Under the pieces are notes generated by a model. The model made no database searches. It was not told the origin of the DNA and was given only the letters and a program-made list of their open reading frames with translations. 64,000 nt of DNA from [Eubacterium] siraeum (GTDB lineage: Bacteria; Bacillota; Clostridia; Oscillospirales; Ruminococcaceae): contig CP102281.1 of NCBI GenBank assembly GCA_025150425.1, positions 124,001 through 188,000 on the forward strand, in the 5' to 3' direction. Shown piece after piece: positions 1 through 9,263 of the stretch (position 1 is its first letter; each line of letters begins with the position of its first letter). Both the position numbers and the translations under genes were made by a program.

Positions 1-1
1 G

Positions 2-1912
2 ATAGTATTATCCGGTAATGATATTTCGGTGTCCTTCGGCGGTGAAACGCTGTTTCACGATGTGAATTTTCGGCTTGAAGAAAACGGCAGAGCCGGACTT
101 GTAGGTGTAAACGGGTGCGGAAAAACCACGCTGATGCACGTTATAAACGGCAGGCAGGAGGCTGAAACAGGCGGTATAAGCAAGGCGGCGGGGATAAAGA
201 TCGGCTGTATGGAGCAGTATGTTATCCGTGACGATAATATCACTTTATATGACGAGGTACTGGAGATATTCCGTCCGCTTATCGACGCTGAAAACGAGCT
301 TGCGGATATAGCGGTTGCGATAGATACGGGCGACCACAGCGAGCAGACGCTGTCAAGGCAGATGCAGTTGCAGGAAAGATTTGAGCGTGAGGGCGGACTT
401 ACCTATAAATCAATGACTTGCTCGGCGCTTGCCGGTCTGGGCTTTTCGGAAGAGGATTTCGGCAAGCCGATAAGCGTTATGAGCGGTGGTCAGAAAAGCA
501 AGGCACAGCTTGCGAAGCTGCTTCTTTCGGGGAGTAATATACTGCTTCTTGACGAGCCTACGAACCACCTTGATATAACCGCCTGCGAATGGCTCGAAAA
601 GTTCCTTACGGAATATAAGGGCGCATATATCGTAATATCGCACGACCGTTATTTCCTCGACAAAGTCACCGACACGACTTTTGAAATGGAAAACAAGACG
701 CTTCGTGAATATAAGGGCAACTATACACGCTATCTTGAGCTGAAGTCCGAGGCGAGAGAGGCTCAGCAGAGGGTGTACGACAGGACGGTAAAGGAAATTA
801 ACCGTATCGAAGGCATTGTAGAGCAACAGAAGCGGTGGGGGCAGGAGCATAACTTCATCACGGCGGCATCAAAGCAGAAGCAGGCGGACAGGCTGAAGGA
901 AACGCTCGAAAAGCCGGAGGATCTGCCGGAGGCTATAAAGTTCACGTTCAGGGCGAAGGAAGGCGGCGCAAACGATGTGCTTATCGCAAAGGGCCTGTCG
1001 AAATCGTTTGACGGGACGGCGGTTTTCACAAATGCAGAGCTTGACATAAAGAAGAACACGACAACATTTATATTAGGTGAGAACGGCTGTGGAAAGACTA
1101 CGCTTCTGAAAATCCTTACGGGAGAATATCAGGCGGATAGCGGAGAGTATAAATTCGGCAACAATATACAATTTGGATATTATGATCAGGCACAGACGGA
1201 TCTTGACCCGTCAAAGACGGTGATAGACGAGGTGTGGGACAGGTATCCCAAAATGACGCAGACGCAGGTACGCTCTGCACTGGCGCAGTTTTTGTTCAAA
1301 GGCGATGATGTGTTCAAGAATGTGGGCAAGCTCAGCGGAGGAGAAAAGGCAAGGGTGTCGCTCCTTAAGCTGATGCTGAGCAAGGCGAATATGCTGCTGC
1401 TCGACGAGCCTACAAACCATCTGGACATACATTCGAGAGAGGCTCTGGAAAACGCACTGGCAAGCTACGGCGGAACGCTTCTTATCGTGTCGCACGACAG
1501 ATACCTTATCAACAAGCTGGCCGACAGAATAGTGTGGCTCGGAAAGACGGGTACTGTAAACATAGACGGAAACTATGACAGGTATATCGAACTCAAGGAA
1601 GCGAAGGCACAGTCCGAGCAGGCAGTACAGGTAAAGGCGGCTGAAGGCAAGAAGAACGACTACAAGGAGCGCAAGGAGCGTGAAAGCACGCTCAGAAAGC
1701 TCAGCGGTGCGCTGAAGCGTTGCGAGCAGGCGATAGATGAGATCGGGCTGAAAACGGCGGAGCTGGCACAGCAGATGTCACAGCCGGAGATAGCGACCGA
1801 CTATGAAAAAACGAGTGCGCTTGCACAGGAAATAGAGGCGCTGAAGGAAAAAGAGGAGGCGCTTACTGCCGAGTGGATGGAGCTGAGTGAGCAAATCGAA
1901 GCGTTTACATGA
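2..1912 (+). CDS. ABC-F family ATP-binding protein (5' end at window edge)
   Basis: Soluble twin-ATPase of the ABC-F class, which act on ribosomes (translation factors or antibiotic-resistance proteins) and not as transporters. Two ABC modules are visible: Walker A near residues 35 and 359 (GVNGCGKTT, GENGCGKTT), signatures MSGGQ and LSGGE, and two LLLDEPTNHLD Walker B blocks. No membrane segment is present. The last 100 residues are charged and probably coiled-coil. The reading frame is open to base 2 (IVLSGNDISVSFGG), and base 1 is g, so an ATG may sit exactly across the window edge; the GTG at 29 would cut into the first beta strand. Which ABC-F subfamily it belongs to cannot be told from sequence by eye. 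Confidence 0.93.
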   Translation: MVLSGNDISVSFGGETLFHDVNFRLEENGRAGLVGVNGCGKTTLMHVINGRQEAETGGISKAAGIKIGCMEQYVIRDDNITLYDEVLEIFRPLIDAENELADIAVAIDTGDHSEQTLSRQMQLQERFEREGGLTYKSMTCSALAGLGFSEEDFGKPISVMSGGQKSKAQLAKLLLSGSNILLLDEPTNHLDITACEWLEKFLTEYKGAYIVISHDRYFLDKVTDTTFEMENKTLREYKGNYTRYLELKSEAREAQQRVYDRTVKEINRIEGIVEQQKRWGQEHNFITAASKQKQADRLKETLEKPEDLPEAIKFTFRAKEGGANDVLIAKGLSKSFDGTAVFTNAELDIKKNTTTFILGENGCGKTTLLKILTGEYQADSGEYKFGNNIQFGYYDQAQTDLDPSKTVIDEVWDRYPKMTQTQVRSALAQFLFKGDDVFKNVGKLSGGEKARVSLLKLMLSKANMLLLDEPTNHLDIHSREALENALASYGGTLLIVSHDRYLINKLADRIVWLGKTGTVNIDGNYDRYIELKEAKAQSEQAVQVKAAEGKKNDYKERKERESTLRKLSGALKRCEQAIDEIGLKTAELAQQMSQPEIATDYEKTSALAQEIEALKEKEEALTAEWMELSEQIEAFT

Positions 1913-2044
1913 GTTACACACAAAAATTAAGTAATATCCGGAATGATTAGCTAAAAAAATCGCCGAAAATATTTGTGCATATTCAACAAAGTTTGATTAA
2001 GCGAATTAAGGAATTAGCTAAATTAAGTTATAAGAATTTTCAAT

Positions 2045-2061
2045 GTGGAAATCGTTTACAC
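2045..2061. promoter_or_regulatory. Palindromic operator-like site
   Basis: GTGGAAATCGTTTACAC is an inverted repeat of the form GTGnAAAnCnTTTnCAC. This resembles LacI-family or catabolite operators but is not an exact cre. It lies about 175 bases upstream of the -35 box of the transporter cluster, so the role is uncertain. Confidence 0.35.
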
Positions 2062-2233
2062 CAAAAATAGCACATAAGACGCCCGAAAAATCAAGATATT
2101 GTGCAGGTGAAATTCAAATTCGGCAATATGCACAAAATTTGCGTATGAAGTTTGTAACTGTTAGACAAGCGCAAAAGTGATTTGTACAGAAAATCAAAAT
2201 CATTTGAGAAATGTGAAAGTTCTTTTATGAACC

Positions 2234-2262
2234 TTGACAGTAAGGTGATAATTTGGTATAAT
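2234..2262 (+). promoter_or_regulatory. Sigma-A promoter of the transporter cluster
   Basis: Exact consensus TTGACA (2234-2239), 17-base spacer, exact TATAAT (2257-2262). It is the only strong promoter seen ahead of the long plus-strand cluster. Confidence 0.8.
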
Positions 2263-2425
2263 TACTACGTTATAGACCCTTGTGCTGTTTTGTACATTAT
2301 TTCTAAATACGGCGTGTTTACAGCCGAAAACGAATAATACAATTGTGCATTTGGTACAAAAAGCAGATGAAACAATTTGCAGGGCAAACGTAGCTTACGG
2401 ACTTTTTTGAGGATCGAAACTGCCT

Positions 2426-3121
2426 ATGGAAACGATTTTAAGAGCGGAGAATATCTCCAGAAGCTTTAAAATAAACGATAATACCACTGTTGACGCTTTG
2501 AAGGATATAAATCTCGAGGTGGAGCAGAACAAGCTGGTCGTGCTGAGAGGCAGATCCGGCTCGGGCAAGACCACGCTGATAAATATACTCGGAGCACTTG
2601 ACCGTCCTACAGGCGGCGAGGTCTACTTTGACGGGAAGAAGATAACGGGTCTTTCCGACAAGGAGATGGATAAGCTGAGAAGAAACGATATGTCGTTTGT
2701 TTTCCAGTCTGTAGCGCTTATACCGACAATGACGGCGTATGAGAACGTTGAGTTTGCGATGCGGCTTGTGGGTATGCCTTATGCACAGCGTGTAAAGCGG
2801 GCGAAGGAATGCCTTGTAAGAGTGGGACTTGAAAAGCGTATGCACCACAGACCCGGAGAGCTTTCGGGCGGTGAGCAGCAGAGAGTGGCGATAGCGAGGG
2901 CGATCTCGCACAAACCAAAGCTGATATTTGCGGATGAGCCTACTGCGGCGCTTGATATGCCTACGGGACTTGCGGTTATGAATCTGTTTAAAGAGCTTGT
3001 ACATACGGACGGGCTTACAATAGTGATGACAACGCACGACACTGCGATGATGGAGCAGTGCGACGTGGTTTATACACTTGATGACGGACGCATTACAGAC
3101 GTCAGAAAGCAGGTGGAGTGA
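2426..3121 (+). CDS. ABC transporter ATP-binding protein, LolD/MacB type
   Basis: ATPase of the LolD/MacB (lipoprotein, peptide export) class, 231 residues. Walker A GRSGSGKTT (about 41-49), signature LSGGEQQR (about 146), Walker B FADEPTAALD (about 168) and switch His in TTHD are all present, so it should be catalytically competent. The stop overlaps the start of the next ATPase gene, indicating a translationally coupled heterodimer. Normally such ATPases pair with FtsX-like permeases; none lies nearby, and the genes that follow encode MalF/MalG-type permeases and a binding protein that lack their own ATPase. Powering those permeases is an inference from context. Confidence 0.9.
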   Translation: METILRAENISRSFKINDNTTVDALKDINLEVEQNKLVVLRGRSGSGKTTLINILGALDRPTGGEVYFDGKKITGLSDKEMDKLRRNDMSFVFQSVALIPTMTAYENVEFAMRLVGMPYAQRVKRAKECLVRVGLEKRMHHRPGELSGGEQQRVAIARAISHKPKLIFADEPTAALDMPTGLAVMNLFKELVHTDGLTIVMTTHDTAMMEQCDVVYTLDDGRITDVRKQVE

Positions 3122-4086
3122 TGCCTCAGAGAATGATGCTTGCGCCACCCGAAAATGTGATGGTGCAATGTGAGAACCTTGTCAAGATATATAAGACGAC
3201 CGATGTTGAGGTTATGGCTTTACAGGGACTTGACCTCACGGTTGAGCGTGGAGAACTGATGGGTATCGTCGGTGCGAGCGGAAGCGGTAAATCAACACTT
3301 CTGAATATGCTCGGTGCGCTCGATAAGCCTTCGGCGGGAAGTCTTTACGTTGACGGTAAGGATCTTCTTAAATTTGATGAAAAGGATCTTATAAAATATA
3401 AGAGAGAAACGGTCGGTTTCGTGTGGCAGAACAACGCCAGAAACCTTATACCGTATCTTACGGCGATACAGAACGTTGAAATGCCGCTTTTACTTTCGGG
3501 ACACAAGAACCGAAGGGAGAGAGCGGAGGAACTGCTCGACATGGTAGGACTTTCAGCGAGAAAGAACTCGGTACTCGGTCAGCTTTCGGGCGGTGAGCAG
3601 CAACGAGTGGCAATCGCCATAGCGCTTTCAAACAATCCCAGCCTGCTCCTTGCGGACGAACCTACGGGTGCGGTCGATACCAAGACGGCGGCGATGGTGC
3701 TTGATGTTTTCAAGCAACTAAACCGTCAGACAGGCGTTACCATTATAATAGTAACACACGATACAAACCTGTCGAAGTCGATCGACCGTGTTGTTGCTAT
3801 CCGTGACGGCCGTACATCGAGCGAGATGCTGAGAAAGAAAACCGAGATCCTCTCATTCGGGGAACTCGAAAAGATGAGCGAGCAGCAAAGGGCGGAGCAT
3901 GAAAAGCTCATGCAGCAAAGCGGCTCGGATCAAGAGGAGCTTGTTGTTCTTGACAGGGCAGGCAGACTCCAGATACCAAAAGAATATCTCGAGGCTCTGG
4001 GTATAAGGGGCGGAGATAAAGTGCGTGTTGAGCTTGAGGACGGAAAAATTTCCGTTTACAACTCAGACTACAATATGCACGGATAA
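3121..4086 (+). CDS. ABC transporter ATP-binding protein with C-terminal AbrB/SpoVT-like domain
   Basis: Second LolD/MacB-type ATPase, 321 residues against about 225-250 for the family. Walker [10 protein letters not shown] (about 51), LSGGEQQR (about 155) and [11 protein letters not shown] (about 178) are intact. The extra C-terminus (about 271-320) reads [20 protein letters not shown], followed by [13 protein letters not shown], the swapped-hairpin AbrB/SpoVT pattern usually found in DNA-binding regulators. ATG at 3121 is chosen over GTG at 3118 because AGGTGG at 3111-3116 is better spaced from it. The domain may act in dimerisation or regulation; DNA binding is possible but unproven. It overlaps the upstream ATPase gene by one base. 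Confidence 0.88.
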   Translation: MPQRMMLAPPENVMVQCENLVKIYKTTDVEVMALQGLDLTVERGELMGIVGASGSGKSTLLNMLGALDKPSAGSLYVDGKDLLKFDEKDLIKYKRETVGFVWQNNARNLIPYLTAIQNVEMPLLLSGHKNRRERAEELLDMVGLSARKNSVLGQLSGGEQQRVAIAIALSNNPSLLLADEPTGAVDTKTAAMVLDVFKQLNRQTGVTIIIVTHDTNLSKSIDRVVAIRDGRTSSEMLRKKTEILSFGELEKMSEQQRAEHEKLMQQSGSDQEELVVLDRAGRLQIPKEYLEALGIRGGDKVRVELEDGKISVYNSDYNMHG

Positions 4087-4159
4087 ATTCCTTAACTCGT
4101 CGAAATTAGCATATTTTCGATTGAACATAAACGAAACTACAGAAAGGTGGATTATTACT

Positions 4160-7100
4160 GTGGCAACAAAAGTCAGCAGGATGAAAAGAACATTAGCGGG
4201 TATATTGTCATGTGCGACACTCGTATCCTCATTGTCACTTACATCAACCGCAGTCAGCGCAGAAGCGACAACAGATACTTCTGCCGGACAATCCGAGGAA
4301 AGCACAACCGATAGCTCAGTGAGCGGAATCACAATCACCGGTATGGAGGGCAAGTACAGCACTTATTACAACAGTCATAAGGACGCCGCAAAGCCCAAGA
4401 AGGAAATCACTATCTATGCTACCGACTACAAGGAAGGTACGATAGACGGCACATCCTTCGTCAACAACGTATCGGAGATGACAGCCGAGCAGGCTGCAGT
4501 CATAGCGCCTGCAGTTGAGGAAATCACTCAAAAATCAGGCGACGGCTACAACGGAATCAAGGCATTCCTCGCAGAAGATACCGATCTCAAGACAGATCAC
4601 TACTCAACGATAAAGTGGAAGAGCGACAAGCTCACGCTTACATATGAGTTCAATGTCGAGGAAACGGGTCTTTACAATCTTGAGACTATCTATTATCCTA
4701 TCGAGGGCAATGAATCAAAGAATACCGTTCTTGATATAGGTCTTAAGATAGACGGCGAATATCCTTTCACAGCGGCACAGGACATCACGCTCGACCGTTA
4801 CTGGAAGGACGAGGGAGAGATAACCCGTGACAGCAAGGACAACGATCTTCGTCCCGGACAGGTAACCTATGATTGCTGGATAAAGTATCCTATCAAGGAC
4901 AAGGAAGGTCTTTACAACGAGCCTTACTATTTCTATCTTGAAAAAGGCAAGCACACAATGACACTTGAGGGTATCAGAACCTACGGTGTTTTCCATTCGT
5001 TTACGTTCAAGAACTACGATGAGCTTGTAAGCTACGATTCAATCAAGCCCACAGATGATCAGCTTCAGAACACTCCCGCACTTTCTTCAAAGAACGAGGA
5101 GCTGGGAACGAACACCATCTTCCTTCAGGCTGAGGAGTCTGCATACAAGACAGCATCGACATTATATGCTACTTACGACAGAACGACCTACATGACAAAT
5201 CCCAACCACCCGACCAAGCAGCGTTACAATACTATCGGTCAGGCAACGTGGAGTAAGGCAACGCAGGCAATCACCTATAAGTTCAAGGTTGAAAACGACG
5301 GTTATTACCGCTTCAACTTCAAGGCAAGACAGAATCAGATGAGAGGCTTCTTCTCAAACAGAAGAATCTACATTGACGGAAAGGTTCCATGTAAGGAACT
5401 TGACGATGTTAAGTTCATCTATTCTCCGGACTGGTACAACCTCACTCCCCAGGATGAGAACGGCAACGATATTTACGTTTATCTGACGGCGGGCGAGGAG
5501 CATGAACTTACGCTTGAGGCTATACCCGGTTCAATCGGCGAGGTTATGCAGAGACTTGACGACCTTGTACTTGAGCTTAACCAGTACTACAGAAGAATAC
5601 TTATGATAACGGGTCCCGACCCCGATGAATACAAGGATTACTTCGTAGAAAGGAAGATACCCGGTATTCAGGACGCATTCAGGAGAATAGTTGATTCTCT
5701 GCGTGCGGAGAAGGCAAGCATCGAGAGCCTTACAAAGAAGGGCTCTGAGGCAGCGGCGCTTGAAACAATGTGTATCTACCTTGAAAGATGTATAAAGAGC
5801 CCTGAGGATATTCCGATAATGGCAAGCAGTATCAAGGACAGCATCTCGTCTATATCGGCGTGGATGCGTGACTACCGTGGTCAGCCTCTTGAGCTTGACT
5901 ACATAGAGGTGGCAACCTGCCACGAAGATTTTGCGTCACCGTACGGCAACTTCTTCGGTGAACTTGCATTCGGCTTCAACGCATTTATCGGTTCGTTCTT
6001 CGAGGATTATACGAACCTTTCGGATTCAAGCGCAACATCGCTCGACGTATGGGTATCACTTGCCCGTGACCAGGCAACCGTTGTAAAGAACCTTGTTGAC
6101 AACAAGTTCAACTCGAATCCCGACTATAACGGAACACAGGCTTCAGTCAACCTTGTACAAGGCTCTGTACTTGAAGCAACGCTCGCAGGCAAGGGTCCTG
6201 AAATCGCACTGTTCATCGGCGGCGACTTCCCGATACAGCTTGCCGCAAGAGGACTGCTCGTTGATATGACGCAGTTCAAGGATTATGAGGCGGTAACAAA
6301 GAGATTTGCGAAGGATGCAATGACTCTGTACGAGTATAACGACGGTGTATCGACAGGCGTTTACGGTCTTCCCGTTTCACAGACATTCCCGATGCTGTTC
6401 TACAGAACAGACGTACTTAAGGAGCTTGGATATGAGAATCCTCCCGAAACATGGGATCAGCTCACGGATATGCTCCCGACATTACAGAGAAAGTACCTTG
6501 ACGTAGGTCTTATACTTCCTCAGAACGTTTCATCGAACACGTTCGACTCAGGTAACACATTCATTATGCTGATGCTCCAGACAGGTCAGAACATCTACAA
6601 CGAGGACCTTTACACAACGGACTACAACAGCATGAAGACTACCGACATAAAGAACGTAAACCTCACGAACTTCATGACTCAGGATTCTATCAGAGTATTT
6701 GAGCAGTGGACAAAGTTCTACACGGTATTCAGTTTTGATCAGACATTCGACGCATTCTCACGTTTCAGAACAGGTGAGATGCCCCTTGTTGTTCAGCCTT
6801 ATACGTTCTACAACCAGCTGTCAGTTGCAGCACCCGAGATAAAGGGTCTGTGGGACTTCACACTGGTACCCGGAACAAAGCAGGCAGACGGAACAATAAA
6901 TCACGCTGCAAACTCAGCAGGCAGCGGTGCGGTAATATTCAACAAGGTTTCAAATCAGGCTGCAGCCTGGGATTTCGTAAAGTGGTTCACAAGTACGGAT
7001 ATTCAGGTTGACTACGGTAAGCAGATCGAAGCACTTATGGGTCCCATGGGACGTTTCGATACGGCAAACGTAGAAGCTCTTGAACAGCTCCCCTGGTCAA

Positions 7101-7315
7101 CTGCCGAGTATGAGAAAATCTCATCACAGCAGAGCTACCTCAGAGAAGTACCGATCATTCCCGCATCCTATGCAGTAACAAGACACATCAACAACGCATT
7201 CAGAATGGTTGTTAACGATGCAGGTAACCCCAGATACACGCTTATGAGCTACAACGATCAGATTAAGTCTGAAATCGTAAGAAAGTATCAGGAATTATCG
7301 TCCGTCAAAAAATGA
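4160..7315 (+). CDS. Giant extracellular solute-binding protein with N-terminal carbohydrate-binding-like regions
   Basis: Secreted or membrane-attached binding protein of about 1051 residues; ordinary family 1 binding proteins have 400-550. A signal peptide (KRTLAGILSCATLVSSLSL, then AVSAEA) opens the protein. Residues about 150-300 and 317-467 look like two beta-sandwich modules (YNLETIYYP, DGYYRFNFKAR, IYIDGK), similar to carbohydrate-binding modules. The binding-protein fold covers about 620-1050 (ALFIGGDFPIQLAARGLLVD, then GVYGLPVSQTFPMLFYRTDVL). The GTG start at 4160 has AGAAAGGTGG nine bases upstream; an in-frame ATG at 4025 lies inside the previous gene and precedes the signal peptide. 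Followed by a hairpin and the permease pair. Substrate unknown, possibly an oligosaccharide. Confidence 0.85.
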   Translation: MATKVSRMKRTLAGILSCATLVSSLSLTSTAVSAEATTDTSAGQSEESTTDSSVSGITITGMEGKYSTYYNSHKDAAKPKKEITIYATDYKEGTIDGTSFVNNVSEMTAEQAAVIAPAVEEITQKSGDGYNGIKAFLAEDTDLKTDHYSTIKWKSDKLTLTYEFNVEETGLYNLETIYYPIEGNESKNTVLDIGLKIDGEYPFTAAQDITLDRYWKDEGEITRDSKDNDLRPGQVTYDCWIKYPIKDKEGLYNEPYYFYLEKGKHTMTLEGIRTYGVFHSFTFKNYDELVSYDSIKPTDDQLQNTPALSSKNEELGTNTIFLQAEESAYKTASTLYATYDRTTYMTNPNHPTKQRYNTIGQATWSKATQAITYKFKVENDGYYRFNFKARQNQMRGFFSNRRIYIDGKVPCKELDDVKFIYSPDWYNLTPQDENGNDIYVYLTAGEEHELTLEAIPGSIGEVMQRLDDLVLELNQYYRRILMITGPDPDEYKDYFVERKIPGIQDAFRRIVDSLRAEKASIESLTKKGSEAAALETMCIYLERCIKSPEDIPIMASSIKDSISSISAWMRDYRGQPLELDYIEVATCHEDFASPYGNFFGELAFGFNAFIGSFFEDYTNLSDSSATSLDVWVSLARDQATVVKNLVDNKFNSNPDYNGTQASVNLVQGSVLEATLAGKGPEIALFIGGDFPIQLAARGLLVDMTQFKDYEAVTKRFAKDAMTLYEYNDGVSTGVYGLPVSQTFPMLFYRTDVLKELGYENPPETWDQLTDMLPTLQRKYLDVGLILPQNVSSNTFDSGNTFIMLMLQTGQNIYNEDLYTTDYNSMKTTDIKNVNLTNFMTQDSIRVFEQWTKFYTVFSFDQTFDAFSRFRTGEMPLVVQPYTFYNQLSVAAPEIKGLWDFTLVPGTKQADGTINHAANSAGSGAVIFNKVSNQAAAWDFVKWFTSTDIQVDYGKQIEALMGPMGRFDTANVEALEQLPWSTAEYEKISSQQSYLREVPIIPASYAVTRHINNAFRMVVNDAGNPRYTLMSYNDQIKSEIVRKYQELSSVKK

Positions 7316-7327
7316 TCTTGAAAAGCG

Positions 7328-7348
7328 GTGAGGGCTTTTCGCCCTCAC
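7328..7348 (+). other. Intra-operon hairpin after the binding-protein gene
   Basis: Perfect 8-bp stem GTGAGGGC / GCCCTCAC with a 5-base loop, no following T-run. Hairpins between a binding-protein gene and its permease genes commonly stabilise the upstream mRNA, allowing more binding protein than permease. Confidence 0.6.
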
Positions 7349-7381
7349 AGGCTTTGCTGAATTATAGAGGAGGTTATCGGT

Positions 7382-8317
7382 TTGTTTAACAGAGAAAAGC
7401 CGCAGTATATTGAAGACAGCAAGGTCAGATATACACTGCGTGAGATGAAGAAGAACGCAAGCGTATATGTACTTCTTGCGCCCTACTTCATACTCTTTAC
7501 GATCTTTACGATCATACCGGTGTTGCTTTCGTTGCCTATGGGCTTTACGAACTTCAACATGGTACAGTTCCCCCAGTTTGTGGGACTGAGCAATTTCTAT
7601 TCGCTGATACTTGAGGACGAGGTCTTCTTAAAGGCGATACAGAATACGCTCGTATTCGCAATTATAACAGGTCCGTTAAGCTATATCATGTGCTTTATAC
7701 TGGCATGGCTTATCAACGAAATGCCCAGAGCATTAAAGACAATGTTCACATTTATCTTCTATGCGCCGACTCTGGCAGGTAACATCTATACCACATGGCA
7801 GCTCATATTCTCGGGCGATACATACGGTATAGCAAACTCATATCTGCTTGACCTCGGTATCATAAACAGTGCACGTCAGTGGCTGACAGACGCAAACTAC
7901 ATCATGGGTGTTGTAATTGTCGTTCAGCTGTGGATGTCGCTGGGTGCCGGATTCCTTGCGCTTCGTGCAGGTCTTCAGGGTATACCGAAGGACAGATACG
8001 AGGCGGGTGCTATCGAAGGCATCAAGAACCGTACACAGCAGTTACTGCTCGTTACGGTGCCGGCAATGGGCCCTCAGCTGCTGTTCGCAGCGGTTATGCA
8101 GATCACCGCTTCCTTCACAGCCGGTGATGTAGGTCGTTTCCTTACCGCATTCCCCTCAACAGACTATGCGGCACACACGATCATGACACACGCTTTTGAC
8201 TTCGGTTCAATACGTTATGAGATGGGTTACTCATCGGCTATATGCTTCGTATTGTTCGCAGTAATGCTGCTTGCCAACTGGGGTATCAAGAAGGTACTCG
8301 GCAAGTACCTTGACTGA
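7382..8317 (+). CDS. Sugar ABC transporter permease, MalF/UgpA type
   Basis: Inner-membrane permease, 311 residues, about six membrane segments. The cytoplasmic EAA loop (YEAGAIEGIKNRTQQLLLVTVP, around residue 205-226) is the coupling surface for the ATPase. Start is TTG at 7382 with AGAGGAGGT eight bases upstream; the next residues FNREKPQYIE fit a cytoplasmic N-terminus. It forms a MalF/MalG pair with the next gene. No MalK/MsmK-type ATPase lies in the window, so either a shared MsmK encoded elsewhere or the two upstream LolD-type ATPases would supply energy. Confidence 0.9.
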   Translation: MFNREKPQYIEDSKVRYTLREMKKNASVYVLLAPYFILFTIFTIIPVLLSLPMGFTNFNMVQFPQFVGLSNFYSLILEDEVFLKAIQNTLVFAIITGPLSYIMCFILAWLINEMPRALKTMFTFIFYAPTLAGNIYTTWQLIFSGDTYGIANSYLLDLGIINSARQWLTDANYIMGVVIVVQLWMSLGAGFLALRAGLQGIPKDRYEAGAIEGIKNRTQQLLLVTVPAMGPQLLFAAVMQITASFTAGDVGRFLTAFPSTDYAAHTIMTHAFDFGSIRYEMGYSSAICFVLFAVMLLANWGIKKVLGKYLD

Positions 8318-8365
8318 TCGGAGGATCTCACATTATGAATTTCTCTCTAAGAAAGGAAGGCAGTT

Positions 8366-9229
8366 ATGAAAATAACTAAGAGGAGAAGAAAAAGATATGG
8401 CGGTTCTCTGGGCGGCGACATTTTCATATTTGTAGTGCTCGTTCTGCTGGGTCTGTTCATGATCTTCCCCATTTATCTTTCTGTTATACAGTCACTGAAG
8501 CCTGTTGAGGAGCTGTTCCTCTTCCCGCCCAGACTGTATGTACAGAACATCACGGATCAGAACTTTGCTGATCTGCTTGCTACGGCATCCAACATGTGGG
8601 TACCGTTCTCAAGATACGTTTTCAACTCTGTATTTGTAGCTGTAGTAGTTACAGTTGCACAGCTTTTATTCTCGTCATCGGCGGCATATGCGCTTTCAAA
8701 GGTTGCATTCCCCGGTGCGAAGGCTCTCAACAAGATAATCGAGGTTGCCCTTCTGTTCACATCTACCGTACTTTACATCATGCAGTACATGGTAATGGCT
8801 ACACTTGGTATGATCGATACATATTTTGCAATCATTCTGCCGTACATCGCAACGCCTATGGGACTGTTCCTTATGCGTCAGTTCATGGGACAGCTGCCCG
8901 ACAGTATGATAGAGGCCGCAAAGCTGGACGGCGCAAGCCACATCAGAATCTGCTGGCAGATAGTAATGCCCAACGTTAAACCCGCTTGGCTGACACTTCT
9001 GATATTCGCTTTCCAGGGCGCATGGCAGATCACAGGTTATTCATTCATTTATAATGAGGCATTAAAACCCATTCCGACCGTTATGCAGCAGATAAGTGCC
9101 GCCGGTATTGCCCGTGCGGGCGTTGCGGCAGCCGCAGTTGTTATCACGATGCTGCCGCCTATCATAGTATTCATTTTCTGCCAGAGCAGCGTTATGGAAA
9201 CTATGGCTACCAGCGGTCTTAAAGACTGA
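8366..9229 (+). CDS. Carbohydrate ABC transporter permease, MalG type
   Basis: Second permease of the first pair, 287 residues, about six membrane segments. The EAA motif is near consensus: EAAKLDGASHIRICWQIVMP (around residues 191-210). GAAAGGAAGG at 8351-8360 precedes the ATG. Known family partners form a heterodimeric channel receiving substrate from the binding protein. The gene is followed by the secreted NHL protein, which is not normal for simple sugar importers. Confidence 0.9.
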   Translation: MKITKRRRKRYGGSLGGDIFIFVVLVLLGLFMIFPIYLSVIQSLKPVEELFLFPPRLYVQNITDQNFADLLATASNMWVPFSRYVFNSVFVAVVVTVAQLLFSSSAAYALSKVAFPGAKALNKIIEVALLFTSTVLYIMQYMVMATLGMIDTYFAIILPYIATPMGLFLMRQFMGQLPDSMIEAAKLDGASHIRICWQIVMPNVKPAWLTLLIFAFQGAWQITGYSFIYNEALKPIPTVMQQISAAGIARAGVAAAAVVITMLPPIIVFIFCQSSVMETMATSGLKD

Positions 9230-9263
9230 TTTACTATTAGATTATACAGAAAGGATGATTTTA

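Larger units (their letters stand above)
1913..2425. other. AT-rich intergenic and 5' leader, no gene seen
   Basis: About 510 bases without a credible coding frame. It holds a palindromic operator-like site (2045-2061), a strong promoter (2234-2262) and a leader of roughly 155 bases before the first ATPase gene. The leader contains AGGGCAAAC near 2381, recalling the 5' half of a GEMM c-di-GMP riboswitch, but the rest of that motif is absent. Confidence 0.6.

Noticed and set aside
410-850. Minus-strand open frames inside the ABC-F gene and similar shadows in other genes
   Set aside because: They lie opposite strongly conserved coding frames and lack ribosome binding sites and recognisable domains.
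2375-2400. AGGGCAAAC, resembling the 5' part of a GEMM-I c-di-GMP riboswitch
   Set aside because: The GACGCAAAGC and closing parts of the motif are absent, and the leader after it is only a T-run and the ribosome binding site.
2426-4086. The two ATPases as a stand-alone MacB/LolCDE exporter
   Set aside because: No FtsX-like permease is adjacent; the FtsX permease at 33.6-36.4 kb already has its own ATPase.
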